NCBI GenBank assembly: GCA_022842245.1
Contig: JALHPZ010000015.1
Coordinates: forward strand, 85,756-149,755
Origin: Gemmataceae bacterium
GTDB taxonomy: Bacteria > Planctomycetota > Planctomycetia > Gemmatales > Gemmataceae
Direction: 5' to 3'
DNA length: 64,000 nucleotides
Under the pieces are notes generated by a model. That model had not been told where the DNA came from, ran no database searches, and saw only the letters and a program-made list of their open reading frames with translations. This document shows positions 52,074 to 61,293 of the stretch, piece after piece (the stretch's first letter is position 1; each line of letters begins with the position of its first letter). A program made the translations under genes and the position numbers.

Positions 52074-54593
52074 ATGATTCGTTCGCTTGTCCTCCTTCTG
52101 CTCGCCAACTTGCCGCTGGCCGCCGCACCGCCCACGATCGAACTGGCGGACGGCGGAAAAGCCCGGCACAAGATCATCGTGGCCGAGAAAGCCTCGAAGC
52201 AAACACGAACCAACGCGGCCACGCTGGCGGATCAGCTCGGAGCGATCAGCGGCGCGAAGTTCGAGGTCGATACGGGCGACGGCACCACCGGCATCGCGTT
52301 CGGCTCCATCACAGACTTCCGGACGCTCACACTCGGCATCGATTTCCAACCCGGGCAGACGACCCGCCGCGAGGAGTACCTGCTTCGCACGCATCCAAAG
52401 GGGCTGTACCTCATCGGCGCGACCGATCTCGGCGCGCAACATGCGATGTGGGATCTTCTTCACCGCTTCGGCTACCGTCAGTTCTTCCCCGGCAAGACGT
52501 GGGAAGTCGTGCCAAACGTGCCGAAGCTCTCCGTCAGCGTGGATGCGACGTCCGCGCCGAGCTACCACAGCCGGCGCATCTGGTACGGGTACGGAGCGTG
52601 GGACTACGCCAAGGAACCGTACCGCGACTGGTGCGAGAAGAACCGCACGGCCAGCGGCGTCAATCTGAATACCGGCCACGCCTACGACGGCCTCGTGAGC
52701 GGGTTGAAGGCCGCGTTCGAGAAAAACCCGGATTGGTGGCCGATGCTCAAGGGCGAACGGAAGCCCGTGCGGAACCCGAAGCCGTGCCTCGGGAACCCGG
52801 CCGTTCGCGAGGCCCTCGTTCGGCAATCGATCAAGAAGTTCGACACGAACCCGAACATCGACAGCATCTCCGTGGACCCGAGCGACGGCGGCGGCTGGTG
52901 CGAGTGCCCGAAGTGCGCGAAGCTCGGCAGCGTCACCGATCAGGCGATCACTCTGGCGAACGAAGTGGCTGAGGCCCTGGAGAAGAAGGCTCCCGGACGG
53001 CTGGTCGGTATCTACGCCTACAACTATCACTCGCTGCCACCAAACGTCGCGGTGCACCCGAACGTCGTCGTCAGCGTCGCCACCGCGTTCATCAAGGGCG
53101 GTCAGACGCTCGACGAGATCCTGAACGGTTGGGCCGCGAAGAAGTCCACGCTCGGTATCCGTGAATACTACGGCGTGAACGTGTGGGACCGCGACCTCCC
53201 CGGCCACGCGCGCGGCGGAAATCTCGCCTACCTCCAGCGAACGATTCCGGAGTTTCATGCGAAGGGCGCCCGCTTCATGTCCGCGGAGAGCAGCGACAAC
53301 TGGGGGCCGAACGGCCTCGGTTACTACTTCGCGAGCCGGATACTCTGGGATGTGAACGAAGCGAAGAACAAGGATGCGATCGTCGCCGATTTTCTGGAGA
53401 GGGCGTTCGGTCGGGCGAAGGAACCGATGGCGGAGTTCTATCGGCAGATCGACGGCGCGAACCCGCACCTCGTCGCCGACGACCAACTCGCCCGCATGTA
53501 TCGGGCGCTCGACGCGGCCCGGAAACTCGCCGACACGCCGGCGATCCAGAAACGGCTCGACGACCTGACCCTCTACACGCGGTACGTATCGCTGTATCAG
53601 CGTTACGCCACGTCCGAGCCGAAGAATCGGCAGGCGTCGTTCGAGGACGTAATCCGCTTCGCGTATCGGATGCGAACGACCATGATGATTCACTCGCTCG
53701 CCTTGTACCGGGATCTGCCGAATCGGGATAAGACCGTCACGGTTCCGAGTGATGCGAAGTTCAACGTGCCGTCCGGCCGGAATCCGTGGAAGAACGACGA
53801 GCCGTTCGCGACCGACGAGATCGCGCGGTTCGTCACCGACGGCCTCGCGAAACACAAACCCGTCGAACTCGATTTCAAGCCGGTCGCGTACGGGGGCGAC
53901 CTCGTTCCGATCGCCAAACTCAAGCCGCCGACCGACAAGCCTCCGGGCGAGTTCGGGATCGGTCGCGGTGTTCAGACCTTCCACACATACACCGGGAAGG
54001 CCGAGACTTTGGAACTAAAGATCACCGGCGGTCTGATCGCGCACTACCGCGACAGGGGCAACGTGAAGATCGAGGTGTGGAAGCTCGGCGGAGCGAGCCA
54101 GACCGGCGAGAAGGAGACGCTCGTGGCGACCGACAGGAGTACGCCACCGGATGGCAAGGAGTACACGGTGAAGCTGCCGCTGAAGGAGGCGGGCGTGTAC
54201 AAGGTGACGATCAGCGATGGGCAGGATCGCACGAGCGTGGTGTGGCCGACCGGGCTGCCGCAGGTGGTCCTCTCGACGCAAGATCAACCGATCAACAAGT
54301 CGTACACGCAGTGGATGGCGTACTTCTACGTGCCAAAGGGAACGAAGGTCGTCGGCTTCTTCGGCGGGGAGCACGGCGAGATCCGCGACAGCGAAGACCG
54401 ACCTCAATTCTGGCTGAACGGCCGGGCGAACGGCTTTTACAGTTGTGCCGTGCCGGAAGGGCAGGACGGCAAAGTGTGGAAGGTTCGGTTCGTCCGCGGC
54501 ACGTTGCGGATGCTCACCGTACCGCCGAGTTTCGCCCGTACGCCACAGGAACTGCTGCTGCCGAAGGAAGTCGTCGAGAAGGACGCGAAGTAG
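52074..54593 (+). CDS. exported DUF4838 protein with GH20/GH67-like N-terminal domain
   Basis: An 839-residue secreted protein. Signal peptide about 1-18; an N-terminal alpha-beta domain about 20-160 like the non-catalytic domain of hexosaminidases and glucuronidases (YLIGATDLGAQHAMWDLLHRFGYRQFFPG); a DUF4838 barrel-like region about 170-520 with the characteristic SVDPSDGGGWCECPKCA and a Trp/Asn-rich SAESSDNWGPNGLGYY; and a C-terminal beta-sandwich about 650-830, probably carbohydrate binding. The domain pair points to a glycoside hydrolase, though activity of DUF4838 is not established to my knowledge. Last gene of the SASA-FGE-DUF4838 operon. ATG 52074 follows GGAG and begins the signal peptide. 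Confidence 0.85.
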   Translation: MIRSLVLLLLANLPLAAAPPTIELADGGKARHKIIVAEKASKQTRTNAATLADQLGAISGAKFEVDTGDGTTGIAFGSITDFRTLTLGIDFQPGQTTRREEYLLRTHPKGLYLIGATDLGAQHAMWDLLHRFGYRQFFPGKTWEVVPNVPKLSVSVDATSAPSYHSRRIWYGYGAWDYAKEPYRDWCEKNRTASGVNLNTGHAYDGLVSGLKAAFEKNPDWWPMLKGERKPVRNPKPCLGNPAVREALVRQSIKKFDTNPNIDSISVDPSDGGGWCECPKCAKLGSVTDQAITLANEVAEALEKKAPGRLVGIYAYNYHSLPPNVAVHPNVVVSVATAFIKGGQTLDEILNGWAAKKSTLGIREYYGVNVWDRDLPGHARGGNLAYLQRTIPEFHAKGARFMSAESSDNWGPNGLGYYFASRILWDVNEAKNKDAIVADFLERAFGRAKEPMAEFYRQIDGANPHLVADDQLARMYRALDAARKLADTPAIQKRLDDLTLYTRYVSLYQRYATSEPKNRQASFEDVIRFAYRMRTTMMIHSLALYRDLPNRDKTVTVPSDAKFNVPSGRNPWKNDEPFATDEIARFVTDGLAKHKPVELDFKPVAYGGDLVPIAKLKPPTDKPPGEFGIGRGVQTFHTYTGKAETLELKITGGLIAHYRDRGNVKIEVWKLGGASQTGEKETLVATDRSTPPDGKEYTVKLPLKEAGVYKVTISDGQDRTSVVWPTGLPQVVLSTQDQPINKSYTQWMAYFYVPKGTKVVGFFGGEHGEIRDSEDRPQFWLNGRANGFYSCAVPEGQDGKVWKVRFVRGTLRMLTVPPSFARTPQELLLPKEVVEKDAK

Positions 54594-54768
54594 AACTCGC
54601 AGGCGCGATCATCGAATCTGACATCACCGATGATACAAGACTGGACGTCAAAAGACTTCTGACTCATCGGCTAATGGATTCTCGAGGTTTCCGTCAATCG
54701 GTCCATCCGGCCTGTAAAACGGAACGGTCGACGGAGCCCTCGCCCAAACATTGCGGAGTCCGTGTTCC

Positions 54769-55635
54769 ATGCCCCTGTTCGGCGCGCATCTGTCCATCGC
54801 CGGCGGCTATCACAAGGCCATCGACGCCGCCGTCGCGCTGGGGATGGAGACGGTGCAGCTCTTCACGTCCAGTCCGTCGCAGTGGAACCGCAAGCCGATC
54901 ACGGCCGCGGAGATCGCTGATTTCCAAAGGGCCCTCAAGGCCTCGAAGCTCAAGTTCCCGACGGCGCACGATTCGTACCTCATCAACCTCGCCGCGCCGG
55001 ACGAGGCGCTGTACCGCCGGTCGATCGCGTCGTTCACGGACGAACTGGACCGCGCCGCGGCGCTGGGGCTGACGTACCTCGTCACGCATCCCGGTTCGCA
55101 TGTCGGATCGGGGGAAGAGGCCGGATTAGAGAAGGTGGCGGCGGCGCTCGACGAGGTGCTGGCCTCGCGCCCCGATTGCCCCGTGACGATCCTGCTGGAA
55201 ACCACCGCCGGGCAGGGAAGCAGCCTCGGCGCGAAGTTCGAACACCTCGCCGAATTGTTGGAGACCGTGAAGGAACCGAAGCGTCTGGGCGTCTGCCTCG
55301 ACACCTGCCACGTCTTCGCCGCCGGGTACGCACTCGGCACCGACGCGGAGTACGACGCCACGTTCCAGGAATTCGACCGTGTGATCGGTTTGAAGTGGCT
55401 CAAGCTCTTCCATGTCAACGACAGCGTGAAGCCGCTGGGCAGCCGCGTCGATCGTCACGCCGGCCTGGGCCTGGGGAAGATCGGCCTCGGTGCGTTCCGC
55501 CGGCTTGTGGCCGATCCGCGCTTCGCGAAGAAGCCGATGATCCTCGAAACACCCAAGGAAGCCGACGACGGGACCGAAATGGACCCGGTGAACCTCGGCA
55601 TCCTTCGCTCGTTCCGCGAGGCCGCCGGCGGATGA
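54769..55635 (+). CDS. nfo: endonuclease IV (AP endonuclease)
   Basis: A 288-residue TIM-barrel DNA repair enzyme that cuts 5' to abasic sites using three zinc ions. Metal ligands are all visible in order: GAHLS (His), TAHDSYLINLA, THPGSHVG, LLETTAGQG (Glu), LDTCHVFAAGY (Asp, His), FHVNDS (His), DRHAGLGLGKIG (Asp, His) and LETP (Glu). Length is normal. ATG 54769 is used since the conserved LFGAHLS follows at once; an ATG 18 bases upstream is possible. The gene ends six bases from the LOG-family gene on the other strand. Confidence 0.95.
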   Translation: MPLFGAHLSIAGGYHKAIDAAVALGMETVQLFTSSPSQWNRKPITAAEIADFQRALKASKLKFPTAHDSYLINLAAPDEALYRRSIASFTDELDRAAALGLTYLVTHPGSHVGSGEEAGLEKVAAALDEVLASRPDCPVTILLETTAGQGSSLGAKFEHLAELLETVKEPKRLGVCLDTCHVFAAGYALGTDAEYDATFQEFDRVIGLKWLKLFHVNDSVKPLGSRVDRHAGLGLGKIGLGAFRRLVADPRFAKKPMILETPKEADDGTEMDPVNLGILRSFREAAGG

Positions 55636-55641
55636 ACCGGT

Positions 55642-56424
55642 CTACCACTCGCCGAGCCACCAGCGCTTGCGCGTCTTCGGCTCGGCGTAACTCAACCCGA
55701 ATCGTTTCATCACGGTATCCGTGATGCCGTTGACCACCTGCACCGGGTCGTCGCTGACCGTGAGCTTGGTGAGGTCGAGCGGATCGATGGTCGCACGTTC
55801 CACGAAGAGCTTCAACTGGTCGATACCCGGCCCGTAGAAATCGGTGCCCATGAGCGCGACGGGGAAATCTTCGAGTTTGCCGGTCTGGATGAGCGTTAGC
55901 ACTTCGAACAGTTCGTCCATCGTGCCGAAGCCGCCGGGCATGACGATGAAGGCGTAGCTGTACTTGATGAGCATCAGCTTGCGGACGAAGAAGTGCTCGA
56001 AGTCGATCCACTGGTCGACGTAGGGATTCGGGTGCTGCTCCTTGGGCAGGATGATGTTGCAGCCGATGGATTTCGCTCCGGGCACGTCCTTGGCGCCGCG
56101 GTTGGCGGCCTCCATGATGCCGGGTCCGCCGCCGGTCATGACGGTGAATCCGGCCTTGGCCAGTAGTCGGCCGACCTCGCGGGCGAGTTGGTAGTAGCGG
56201 TGATTTTCGTCGAAGCGCGCCGAGCCGAACACCGTCACGCACGGGCCGACGAAGTGCAGCTTGCGGAAGCCGTAGATCATCTCGCGGAAGACGGAAAAGG
56301 CGCGGCCCAGCTCGAAGGTCCTCTGTTGCGGCCCTTGCAGGAACCGGATCGCCTGGGGCGTCGCAATGCCGGAGGAGGTCTTGCCCCAGCGAAGCAGCTG
56401 GGAGTCGGTCACTTTTTGCGTCAT
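55642..56424 (-). CDS. LOG-family protein (TIGR00730-type Rossmann fold)
   Basis: A 260-residue cytoplasmic protein of the LOG (lysine decarboxylase-like) family. Seen: VTVFGSARF, the nucleotide loop MTGGGPGIMEAANRGA, and the signature PGGFGTMDELFEVLTLIQTGK. Members with both motifs are nucleotide 5'-monophosphate nucleosidases (cytokinin-activating LOG in plants, PpnN-like in bacteria). The N-terminal 50 residues extend beyond the minimal family and are helical. It lies 28 bases downstream of the TIM-barrel isomerase gene on the same strand and convergent with nfo. Confidence 0.9.
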   Translation of the reverse strand: MTQKVTDSQLLRWGKTSSGIATPQAIRFLQGPQQRTFELGRAFSVFREMIYGFRKLHFVGPCVTVFGSARFDENHRYYQLAREVGRLLAKAGFTVMTGGGPGIMEAANRGAKDVPGAKSIGCNIILPKEQHPNPYVDQWIDFEHFFVRKLMLIKYSYAFIVMPGGFGTMDELFEVLTLIQTGKLEDFPVALMGTDFYGPGIDQLKLFVERATIDPLDLTKLTVSDDPVQVVNGITDTVMKRFGLSYAEPKTRKRWWLGEW

Positions 56425-56452
56425 GGGAGAGATTCCACGGGCCGGTCCGCCA

Positions 56453-57277
56453 TTATTCGCGGGAAATCCCCGCCGCGCGCATCAATCGGTCCGTCGCCGT
56501 GTACGCTTCCGCCACCCACTCCGCGATGCGCGACGGTTCGGGCGAATATTCCAGTTCGATGCTGATCGCCCCGTCGATACCCAACTCGCGGATTTCCCGC
56601 AAGTACGGATCGAAATCTACTACGCCCCGGCCCGGCGGCAGGTCGCCGTGCACCACCCCGTCGCAATCCGAGATATGCACGTGGATCGCCTTCCCTTTCA
56701 GGCGTCGGAGTTCCTCCGGCCGCACCTTTGCGAGCGCCAGGTGCGAGACGTCGATATTGGCACTCACGGCGGGGTGGTCCACATCGTCAATAAATTTCAC
56801 CATGCTGTCCACGTCGTTGAGAAGGGACAGCTTGAACGGTTCGAGTTCGAGCGCGATCTGAAGGCCGAGGCCCGCGGCGTGGTCGCCGAGCGCCTTCAGA
56901 TGCTGCACGGCGGTGTTCCACTGCTCTGCCGGCGGGATGACCTGCTTCTCCCAGATGTATTCGCCGAGCACAAGCAGCACGTTCTTCGCGTCCAGCTCGT
57001 AGGCGAAATCGAGATACGCCCGGCAGCGCGACAGGTGGAAGCGCTGCACCGACGGGTTGAAGTCGATGAGGCCGGTGGCGACGCAGGCGATGCTCACGAT
57101 CGGCAGGCTCGCGGCTTCGCACTCGGTGCGGATCAGCCGGCGTTCCTTCGCGTCGGTATCCAGCGGATCGGCGAAGATGTCGATGGTGTCGAAGCCGATT
57201 TCCTTGGTCTTGCGGATGCCGTACGCGGTGCCCTGCCCGGCCTGCACCCACGCCGAATTGATCAGTCCGAGTTTCAT
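56453..57277 (-). CDS. sugar phosphate isomerase/epimerase-type TIM barrel
   Basis: A 274-residue protein of the xylose-isomerase-like TIM-barrel superfamily (AP_endonuc_2 Pfam type; IolE, tagatose epimerase and hydroxypyruvate isomerase relatives). Metal ligands appear as Glu in LELEPF, Asp in NIDVSHL, His in HVHISDCDG and Glu in SIELEYSPEP. Start at MKLGLINSAW is typical. It is probably co-transcribed with the LOG-family gene and divergent from a small conserved gene across 72 bases. The substrate is likely a sugar or keto acid; it cannot be narrowed by eye. Confidence 0.87.
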   Translation of the reverse strand: MKLGLINSAWVQAGQGTAYGIRKTKEIGFDTIDIFADPLDTDAKERRLIRTECEAASLPIVSIACVATGLIDFNPSVQRFHLSRCRAYLDFAYELDAKNVLLVLGEYIWEKQVIPPAEQWNTAVQHLKALGDHAAGLGLQIALELEPFKLSLLNDVDSMVKFIDDVDHPAVSANIDVSHLALAKVRPEELRRLKGKAIHVHISDCDGVVHGDLPPGRGVVDFDPYLREIRELGIDGAISIELEYSPEPSRIAEWVAEAYTATDRLMRAAGISRE

Positions 57278-57349
57278 GGAAGAAGTCCTTTTGGATCGAC
57301 CGATTCGCGTGGTATCCTATCGAGACGCCGCCGACTGGAGGAAGCCCCG

Positions 57350-57616
57350 ATGGCACTCGAAGACTACACCCGGCACCAGCAGGGGATCATCAAGCGCTAC
57401 TACTCGAATCAGGGAGGCATCCAGCTCCAGAAGCTTTCGGAGCAGGTGACGGAACTGTATCTGGCGGACGGGAAGAAACGCGAGCGGACCTGGAAGTCGA
57501 TCGTGACGGCCATGCAGAAGCTCGGCGTGCCGCAATCCCGGATCGACCACCTCGTGGCGCAGAACGATCCGCAGCTCGTCGCGAAGCTCGTCACGGAACT
57601 GCAAGGCAAGTCGTGA
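57350..57616 (+). CDS. small basic protein of unknown function
   Basis: An 88-residue cytoplasmic protein without signal peptide, mostly helical by eye (IKRYYSNQGGIQLQKLSEQV, KSIVTAMQKLGVPQSRIDHL). CTGGAGGA lies correctly upstream of ATG 57350, giving strong support for expression. Its pattern, with a central KKRERTWKSI motif, suggests a small nucleic-acid or protein-binding module, but I recognise no family. It is divergent from the TIM-barrel gene and convergent with the HEAT protein gene. Confidence 0.72.
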   Translation: MALEDYTRHQQGIIKRYYSNQGGIQLQKLSEQVTELYLADGKKRERTWKSIVTAMQKLGVPQSRIDHLVAQNDPQLVAKLVTELQGKS

Positions 57617-57665
57617 ACGACGCCGCAGGCCGAACGGCCCGCGGCGGGAAGTCCGAAACTTCGAT

Positions 57666-58580
57666 TCACTTCATCGGCGGTGGGGGGATCGTCAGGACCG
57701 TCGGCGCCGGCGGCACGACCGGGATCGCTGGAATGGTAGCCGGCGCGGGAACGATTTCCACCTCGGCGACGACCGGCTTCGCGTCCTTCAACTCCTTCTT
57801 CTCCTCGGCCGGCGGCTCCTCGCGGAACTTCGGCACCTCGATCGACGGCACCGGCGGCTTCACTTCCGTCTTCGGCTTCGCCAGCGGCGGCTCGATCGTC
57901 TGCGGGTAGATCGCCCCGCGGCCGATGCCCGTGCTAATGGGTCGCGCCACCGGCGCGGGTGCCGGGGCCGGCATCGCCTGCGGCTTGACCGTGCTCGTCA
58001 GCACCGCCGGCACCGCCGGCGCGGGCGCGATTGCCTTCGGCCGCGCCAACGGCGGTTCGGCCGTCTGTGGCACCGCCGCGTTCGCCGCCGAAGACCGGTA
58101 CCCGTTCAAGTGGTACTGCCACAGCGCCGCCTGCGCCGCCTTCCGCACCGCCTCCGACGGATCGCCCATCACGACGGCTTCGAGCGTCGCGCCCGCCTCC
58201 GCCGATACCGGCTTCAGCTTGCCGATCGTCTCCGCCACCGCCGCCCGCACCGTCGGCGACGGGTCCTGCTGCAACGACGTCATCAGCGTCGGCAGCACCT
58301 CCAGGTCGTTGCGCGGGTCCGCCGTCCGCAACGCCACCGCCGCCGCCGCCCGGTCCTTCTCATCCCGATCGGTTCGCAGCGTGGCGATCGCGGGGTTCGC
58401 CGGCTTTGCCGGCATCACCTCCGGCTGCGCGCCGGGCTGCTTCGGCGGCGCCGGCGGGTCTTCCTTCTTCTTGCGGAAGATGCCGAGGCGGGGGATTTCG
58501 AACTTCGGGAACTCCGCGCGGGTGGACGACGTGTCCGAGAGCGCGGCGAGGGCGAGAATCGCGGCAGCAGTCCGTCGCAT
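57666..58580 (-). CDS. exported HEAT-repeat protein with Pro/Ala-rich tail
   Basis: A 304-residue exported protein: signal peptide about 1-22; a short basic region (FRKKKEDPP); two or three HEAT repeats about 60-160 (SPTVRAAVAETIGKL, SEAVRKAAQAALWQ); and a long low-complexity Pro/Ala/Val tail from about 165 with repeated PPLA(R/K)PK. HEAT repeats mediate protein binding; the tail is probably extended and wall-associated. ATG 58580 fits the signal peptide. The intergenic 58581-58858 next to it is gene-free. Function unknown. Confidence 0.75.
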   Translation of the reverse strand: MRRTAAAILALAALSDTSSTRAEFPKFEIPRLGIFRKKKEDPPAPPKQPGAQPEVMPAKPANPAIATLRTDRDEKDRAAAAVALRTADPRNDLEVLPTLMTSLQQDPSPTVRAAVAETIGKLKPVSAEAGATLEAVVMGDPSEAVRKAAQAALWQYHLNGYRSSAANAAVPQTAEPPLARPKAIAPAPAVPAVLTSTVKPQAMPAPAPAPVARPISTGIGRGAIYPQTIEPPLAKPKTEVKPPVPSIEVPKFREEPPAEEKKELKDAKPVVAEVEIVPAPATIPAIPVVPPAPTVLTIPPPPMK

Positions 58581-58858
58581 GGGATTCCTCCGGGCCGTGG
58601 TTATTCTCGAATCGACGCACGAGCACGGAACTTGTCGTGGATTCGCTTCGGCGAGGAGGAAGTGGGGAGGGACCATCGCGGACGATCCGGCGCGAACGCA
58701 CGCACCGGCGGAACGCGCACCGACGGCACAGCCCGCACGGCATCACCGAACCGCACGCATCGCGAAATTGATTCTGCCGATGGGTCGCCCCGCGCGGACC
58801 GCGCGGGGCGAACGAAGGGATTCCAATCTCAAAAACCCGCTTTCGACTCAAGTCGGCG

Positions 58859-59125
58859 TCACGGCCCGCCGGGGACGCCGTTCGAATTGAAACCGGCCCC
58901 GCCGCGACTCGCGCCGCCCAGTCCGCCCGGCGCGTTCCGCACGTCGCTCTCCCGCTTCTTCGACGGCTTGCGATACCCCGATTCCGGCGGATTATTGAAC
59001 CGCGGCTCGTCCGGCGGAAGCACGTAGTCTTCCTCGAACTTCGCGGACAGGTTGTACTTGTCCTTGTGGCAGCCCGCCCCCGCAACGAGCGAAACGACGG
59101 CGAGCGTGTACAGCATTCGGCGCAT
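58859..59125 (-). CDS. small lipoprotein
   Basis: An 88-residue lipoprotein with lipobox VAGAGC (Cys19) after a typical MRRMLYTLAVVSL signal. The mature 70 residues are polar, with Pro-rich and Gly-rich segments (PPDEPRFNNPPESGYRKPS; GGLGGASRGGAG), and no known domain. ATG 59125 is used; the upstream extension of the frame has no coding character. It is divergent from the esterase gene across 134 bases. Probably outer-membrane or inner-membrane anchored; role unknown. Confidence 0.7.
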   Translation of the reverse strand: MRRMLYTLAVVSLVAGAGCHKDKYNLSAKFEEDYVLPPDEPRFNNPPESGYRKPSKKRESDVRNAPGGLGGASRGGAGFNSNGVPGGP

Positions 59126-59259
59126 GGCGGTTCCCCGATTCGGCCCCGAGCATACCGTCCGCCGCCGCCCACGCAAGAGGAACTTCCCCGCGAACTCTCC
59201 ACGCGAGTCCGTCGGGAAATTCTCCGTACTCTAACCACGACTTCTCCCGAGGTGGCCTC

Positions 59260-60351
59260 ATGACCAAAACGACCAGCTACGCCCTCTGTTCCGTGCTCCT
59301 CTTCGCCGGCGTATCCTTCGCCCAGCCGAAGGTCCGCAAGTACGACGACAAGGGCGCCCCGCCCTTCAAGGTCCTCAAGGAAGGCGAACTCCCGCCACTC
59401 GACGCCTACGACAACTTCGTCATCGGCCCGAACTACACCCCGGCTCCGGAGCGCAAGAAGGTCGACGGCGTGCCCGAAGGCAAGGTCCAGCAGTTCGAGT
59501 TCGAATCGAAGGAAACCAAGCTCTTCAACCCCGGCATCGCCCGCAAGGTCTTCGGCAAGCCCGACCCGAACAACCCCAAGACGCTCATCGTTGAAACGCA
59601 CACCATCGACTACAAGCGCCGCGTCGGCGTCTACATCCCGGCCCAGTACAAGGAGGGCACCGAAGCCCCCTTCATGGTCGTCCACGACGGCCCCGGCCAC
59701 GCCAACGGCTACAAGACGATGCTCGACAACCTGATCGCCCAGAAGCGGATTCCGCCGATCGTGCTCATCTCGATCTCCAACGGCGGCGGCGACGCGCAGG
59801 GGCACGAGCGCGGCAAGGAATACGACAACATGAACGGCGACTACGCCACGTACATCGAGGACGAGGTGCTGCCGCGCGTCGAGAAGACCTGCAAGGTGAA
59901 GCTGACCAAGGACCCCGACGGCCGCGCCGCCATGGGCTGCAGCTCCGGCGGCTCCTGCGCCCTCATCATGGCCTGGTTCCGCAACGACCTCTACCACCGC
60001 GTCCTCACCACCTCCGGCACCTTCGTCAATCAGGCCTGGCCTTACAAGGAGGAATTCCCGGACGGCGCGTGGGGCTTCCACGAGACGCTGATCCCGAAGG
60101 AGCCGAAGAAGTCGATCCGCCTGTTCATCCAGGTCGGCGACCGGGACCTCTACAACCCGAACGTGATGCGGGACAACATGCACGACTGGGTGGAGGCCAA
60201 CCACCGCATGGCGAAGGTGCTGAAGGCGAAGGGCTACGAGTACCAGTACCTGTTCTGCCAGAACTCCGGCCACTGCGACGGCAAGGCGCAGGGGCAGTTC
60301 CTCCCGCACGCGATCGAATGGACGTGGAAGGGGTACGGGGCGAAGAAGTAG
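59260..60351 (+). CDS. exported esterase of the enterochelin-esterase/esterase D type
   Basis: A 363-residue secreted alpha/beta hydrolase. Signal peptide about 1-21 (ends SFAQP); an N-terminal beta region (KRRVGVYIPAQYKEG); nucleophile elbow GCSSGG; a likely acid Asp in QVGDRDLYNP; and catalytic His in NSGHCDGKAQG. This is the Fes/IroE/feruloyl esterase-like group, which in planctomycetes usually acts on carbohydrate esters. GAGG precedes ATG 59260. A hairpin terminator follows, overlapping the tail of the next gene on the other strand. Confidence 0.9.
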   Translation: MTKTTSYALCSVLLFAGVSFAQPKVRKYDDKGAPPFKVLKEGELPPLDAYDNFVIGPNYTPAPERKKVDGVPEGKVQQFEFESKETKLFNPGIARKVFGKPDPNNPKTLIVETHTIDYKRRVGVYIPAQYKEGTEAPFMVVHDGPGHANGYKTMLDNLIAQKRIPPIVLISISNGGGDAQGHERGKEYDNMNGDYATYIEDEVLPRVEKTCKVKLTKDPDGRAAMGCSSGGSCALIMAWFRNDLYHRVLTTSGTFVNQAWPYKEEFPDGAWGFHETLIPKEPKKSIRLFIQVGDRDLYNPNVMRDNMHDWVEANHRMAKVLKAKGYEYQYLFCQNSGHCDGKAQGQFLPHAIEWTWKGYGAKK

Positions 60352-60378
60352 AGTCGAAGCCCGATGGCTGTCGTTTCG

Positions 60379-60406
60379 AGGGGATGCTGTCATGGCATCC
60401 CCTTTT
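60379..60406 (+). terminator. intrinsic terminator after the esterase gene
   Basis: AGGGGATGC (60379-60387) and GCATCCCCT (60395-60403) form a perfect 9-base-pair stem with a TGTCATG loop and a TTTC tail. Part of the hairpin is also coding for the last residues of the minus-strand gene that ends at 60390. Confidence 0.7.
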
Positions 60407-61001
60407 CGTTTGACGCGGTCGGCGGGCGGCCGGTGAGTTGGTTGAAGAGTTGCCGCTTGGCGAACATGATGGCGTCGGTGGTCGAGCAACTTTGGCCCTG
60501 CGATTTCAGGATTTCGCTCGCCCCACGGACGAGCGGCCGGAACGCCTCGGTGTTCGCGAACGCCTCGACCCGCTCGGCCACGGCCCGCAGCTCGTCGAGC
60601 TGATCCTCCTCGTCGAGTTCATCGTCGATCTCGTCCTCATCGTCGAACGCATCGACTTTCACCGCCAGTTCCGCGATCTTCGCGAGCCGTTCGACGTCGG
60701 CCTTCGTCGGCAGCTTCGGCCCGTCGACGGGCGGCGCGGGGGCTTCCGGTTTCGGTGTGCCGGCCAGTTCGCGGCCGTGGCGCAGCCGGGTCTTCTCCAG
60801 ATCGAAGATCGCCCGCGCCGCCCGTTCGGCCACCTCGGGGTCGGGATGCGCCAGCCGCGACTGGTAGAACAGCGCCGCCGCGAAGAGCGCCTCGCCCCAC
60901 GCGGCCTGCTTCCCCTCCGGCGTCGCCGGCACGGCGGGCGGCGGAGCGGAAACGTATCCGGCGATGCGGTTGACGACGGGCGGCGGCGCGGTGGCAATCA
61001 T
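60390..61001 (-). CDS. hypothetical protein with acidic central segment
   Basis: A 203-residue cytoplasmic protein without signal peptide. An Ala/Pro-rich N-terminus is followed by helices (WGEALFAAALFYQSRLAHP, EVAERAARAIFDLEKTRLRHG), a strongly acidic segment about 120-140 (FDDEDEIDDELDEEDQLDEL) and a C-terminal helical part. No family is recognised. ATG 61001 follows CCGGAG at good spacing, and a TTGACA-like element lies upstream (minus strand, near 61052-61057). It borders the AT-rich accessory segment and has the normal GC content of the host. Confidence 0.65.
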   Translation of the reverse strand: MIATAPPPVVNRIAGYVSAPPPAVPATPEGKQAAWGEALFAAALFYQSRLAHPDPEVAERAARAIFDLEKTRLRHGRELAGTPKPEAPAPPVDGPKLPTKADVERLAKIAELAVKVDAFDDEDEIDDELDEEDQLDELRAVAERVEAFANTEAFRPLVRGASEILKSQGQSCSTTDAIMFAKRQLFNQLTGRPPTASNEKGMP

Positions 61002-61148
61002 GGCGAAGACTCCGGAGGCTGATGCTGGAGCATTCGCGATGAGTGGACAGATGTCAAGTTTTCTATAATGAGATGGAGCCATGGATGCCTACACCCAAGG
61101 CAGAAATCGGTCATGTAAACTTCGACAAACAAAATGCACAAAGAATCC

Positions 61149-61176
61149 TTGAGACATCGAACGATCTTGCTATGAT
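61149..61176 (+). promoter_or_regulatory. candidate sigma-70-type promoter of the ATPase gene
   Basis: TTGAGA (61149-61154), a 16-base spacer and TATGAT (61171-61176) lie about 118 bases before the ATPase ATG. A second TATAAT is at 61064-61069 without a good -35. A small TCGCCT/AGGCGA hairpin (61232-61247) sits in the presumed leader. Confidence 0.35.
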
Positions 61177-61293
61177 TCAACCGTGGGCGCGGAGGATATG
61201 TACTCGAGCATTCTCACGCGAGAAAAATCTATCGCCTCATTAGGCGAATAATCCTTTCATAAATAGCACTCATTCCCTCGGTTCGGAGACAAC

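Noticed and set aside
54594..54768. A tRNA or small RNA between the DUF4838 gene and nfo
   Set aside because: No cloverleaf or T-loop sequence could be found.
61043..61243. A 66-codon frame before the ATPase gene, as a possible antitoxin-like partner
   Set aside because: No ribosome site, and candidate promoter elements lie within it; no recognisable fold.
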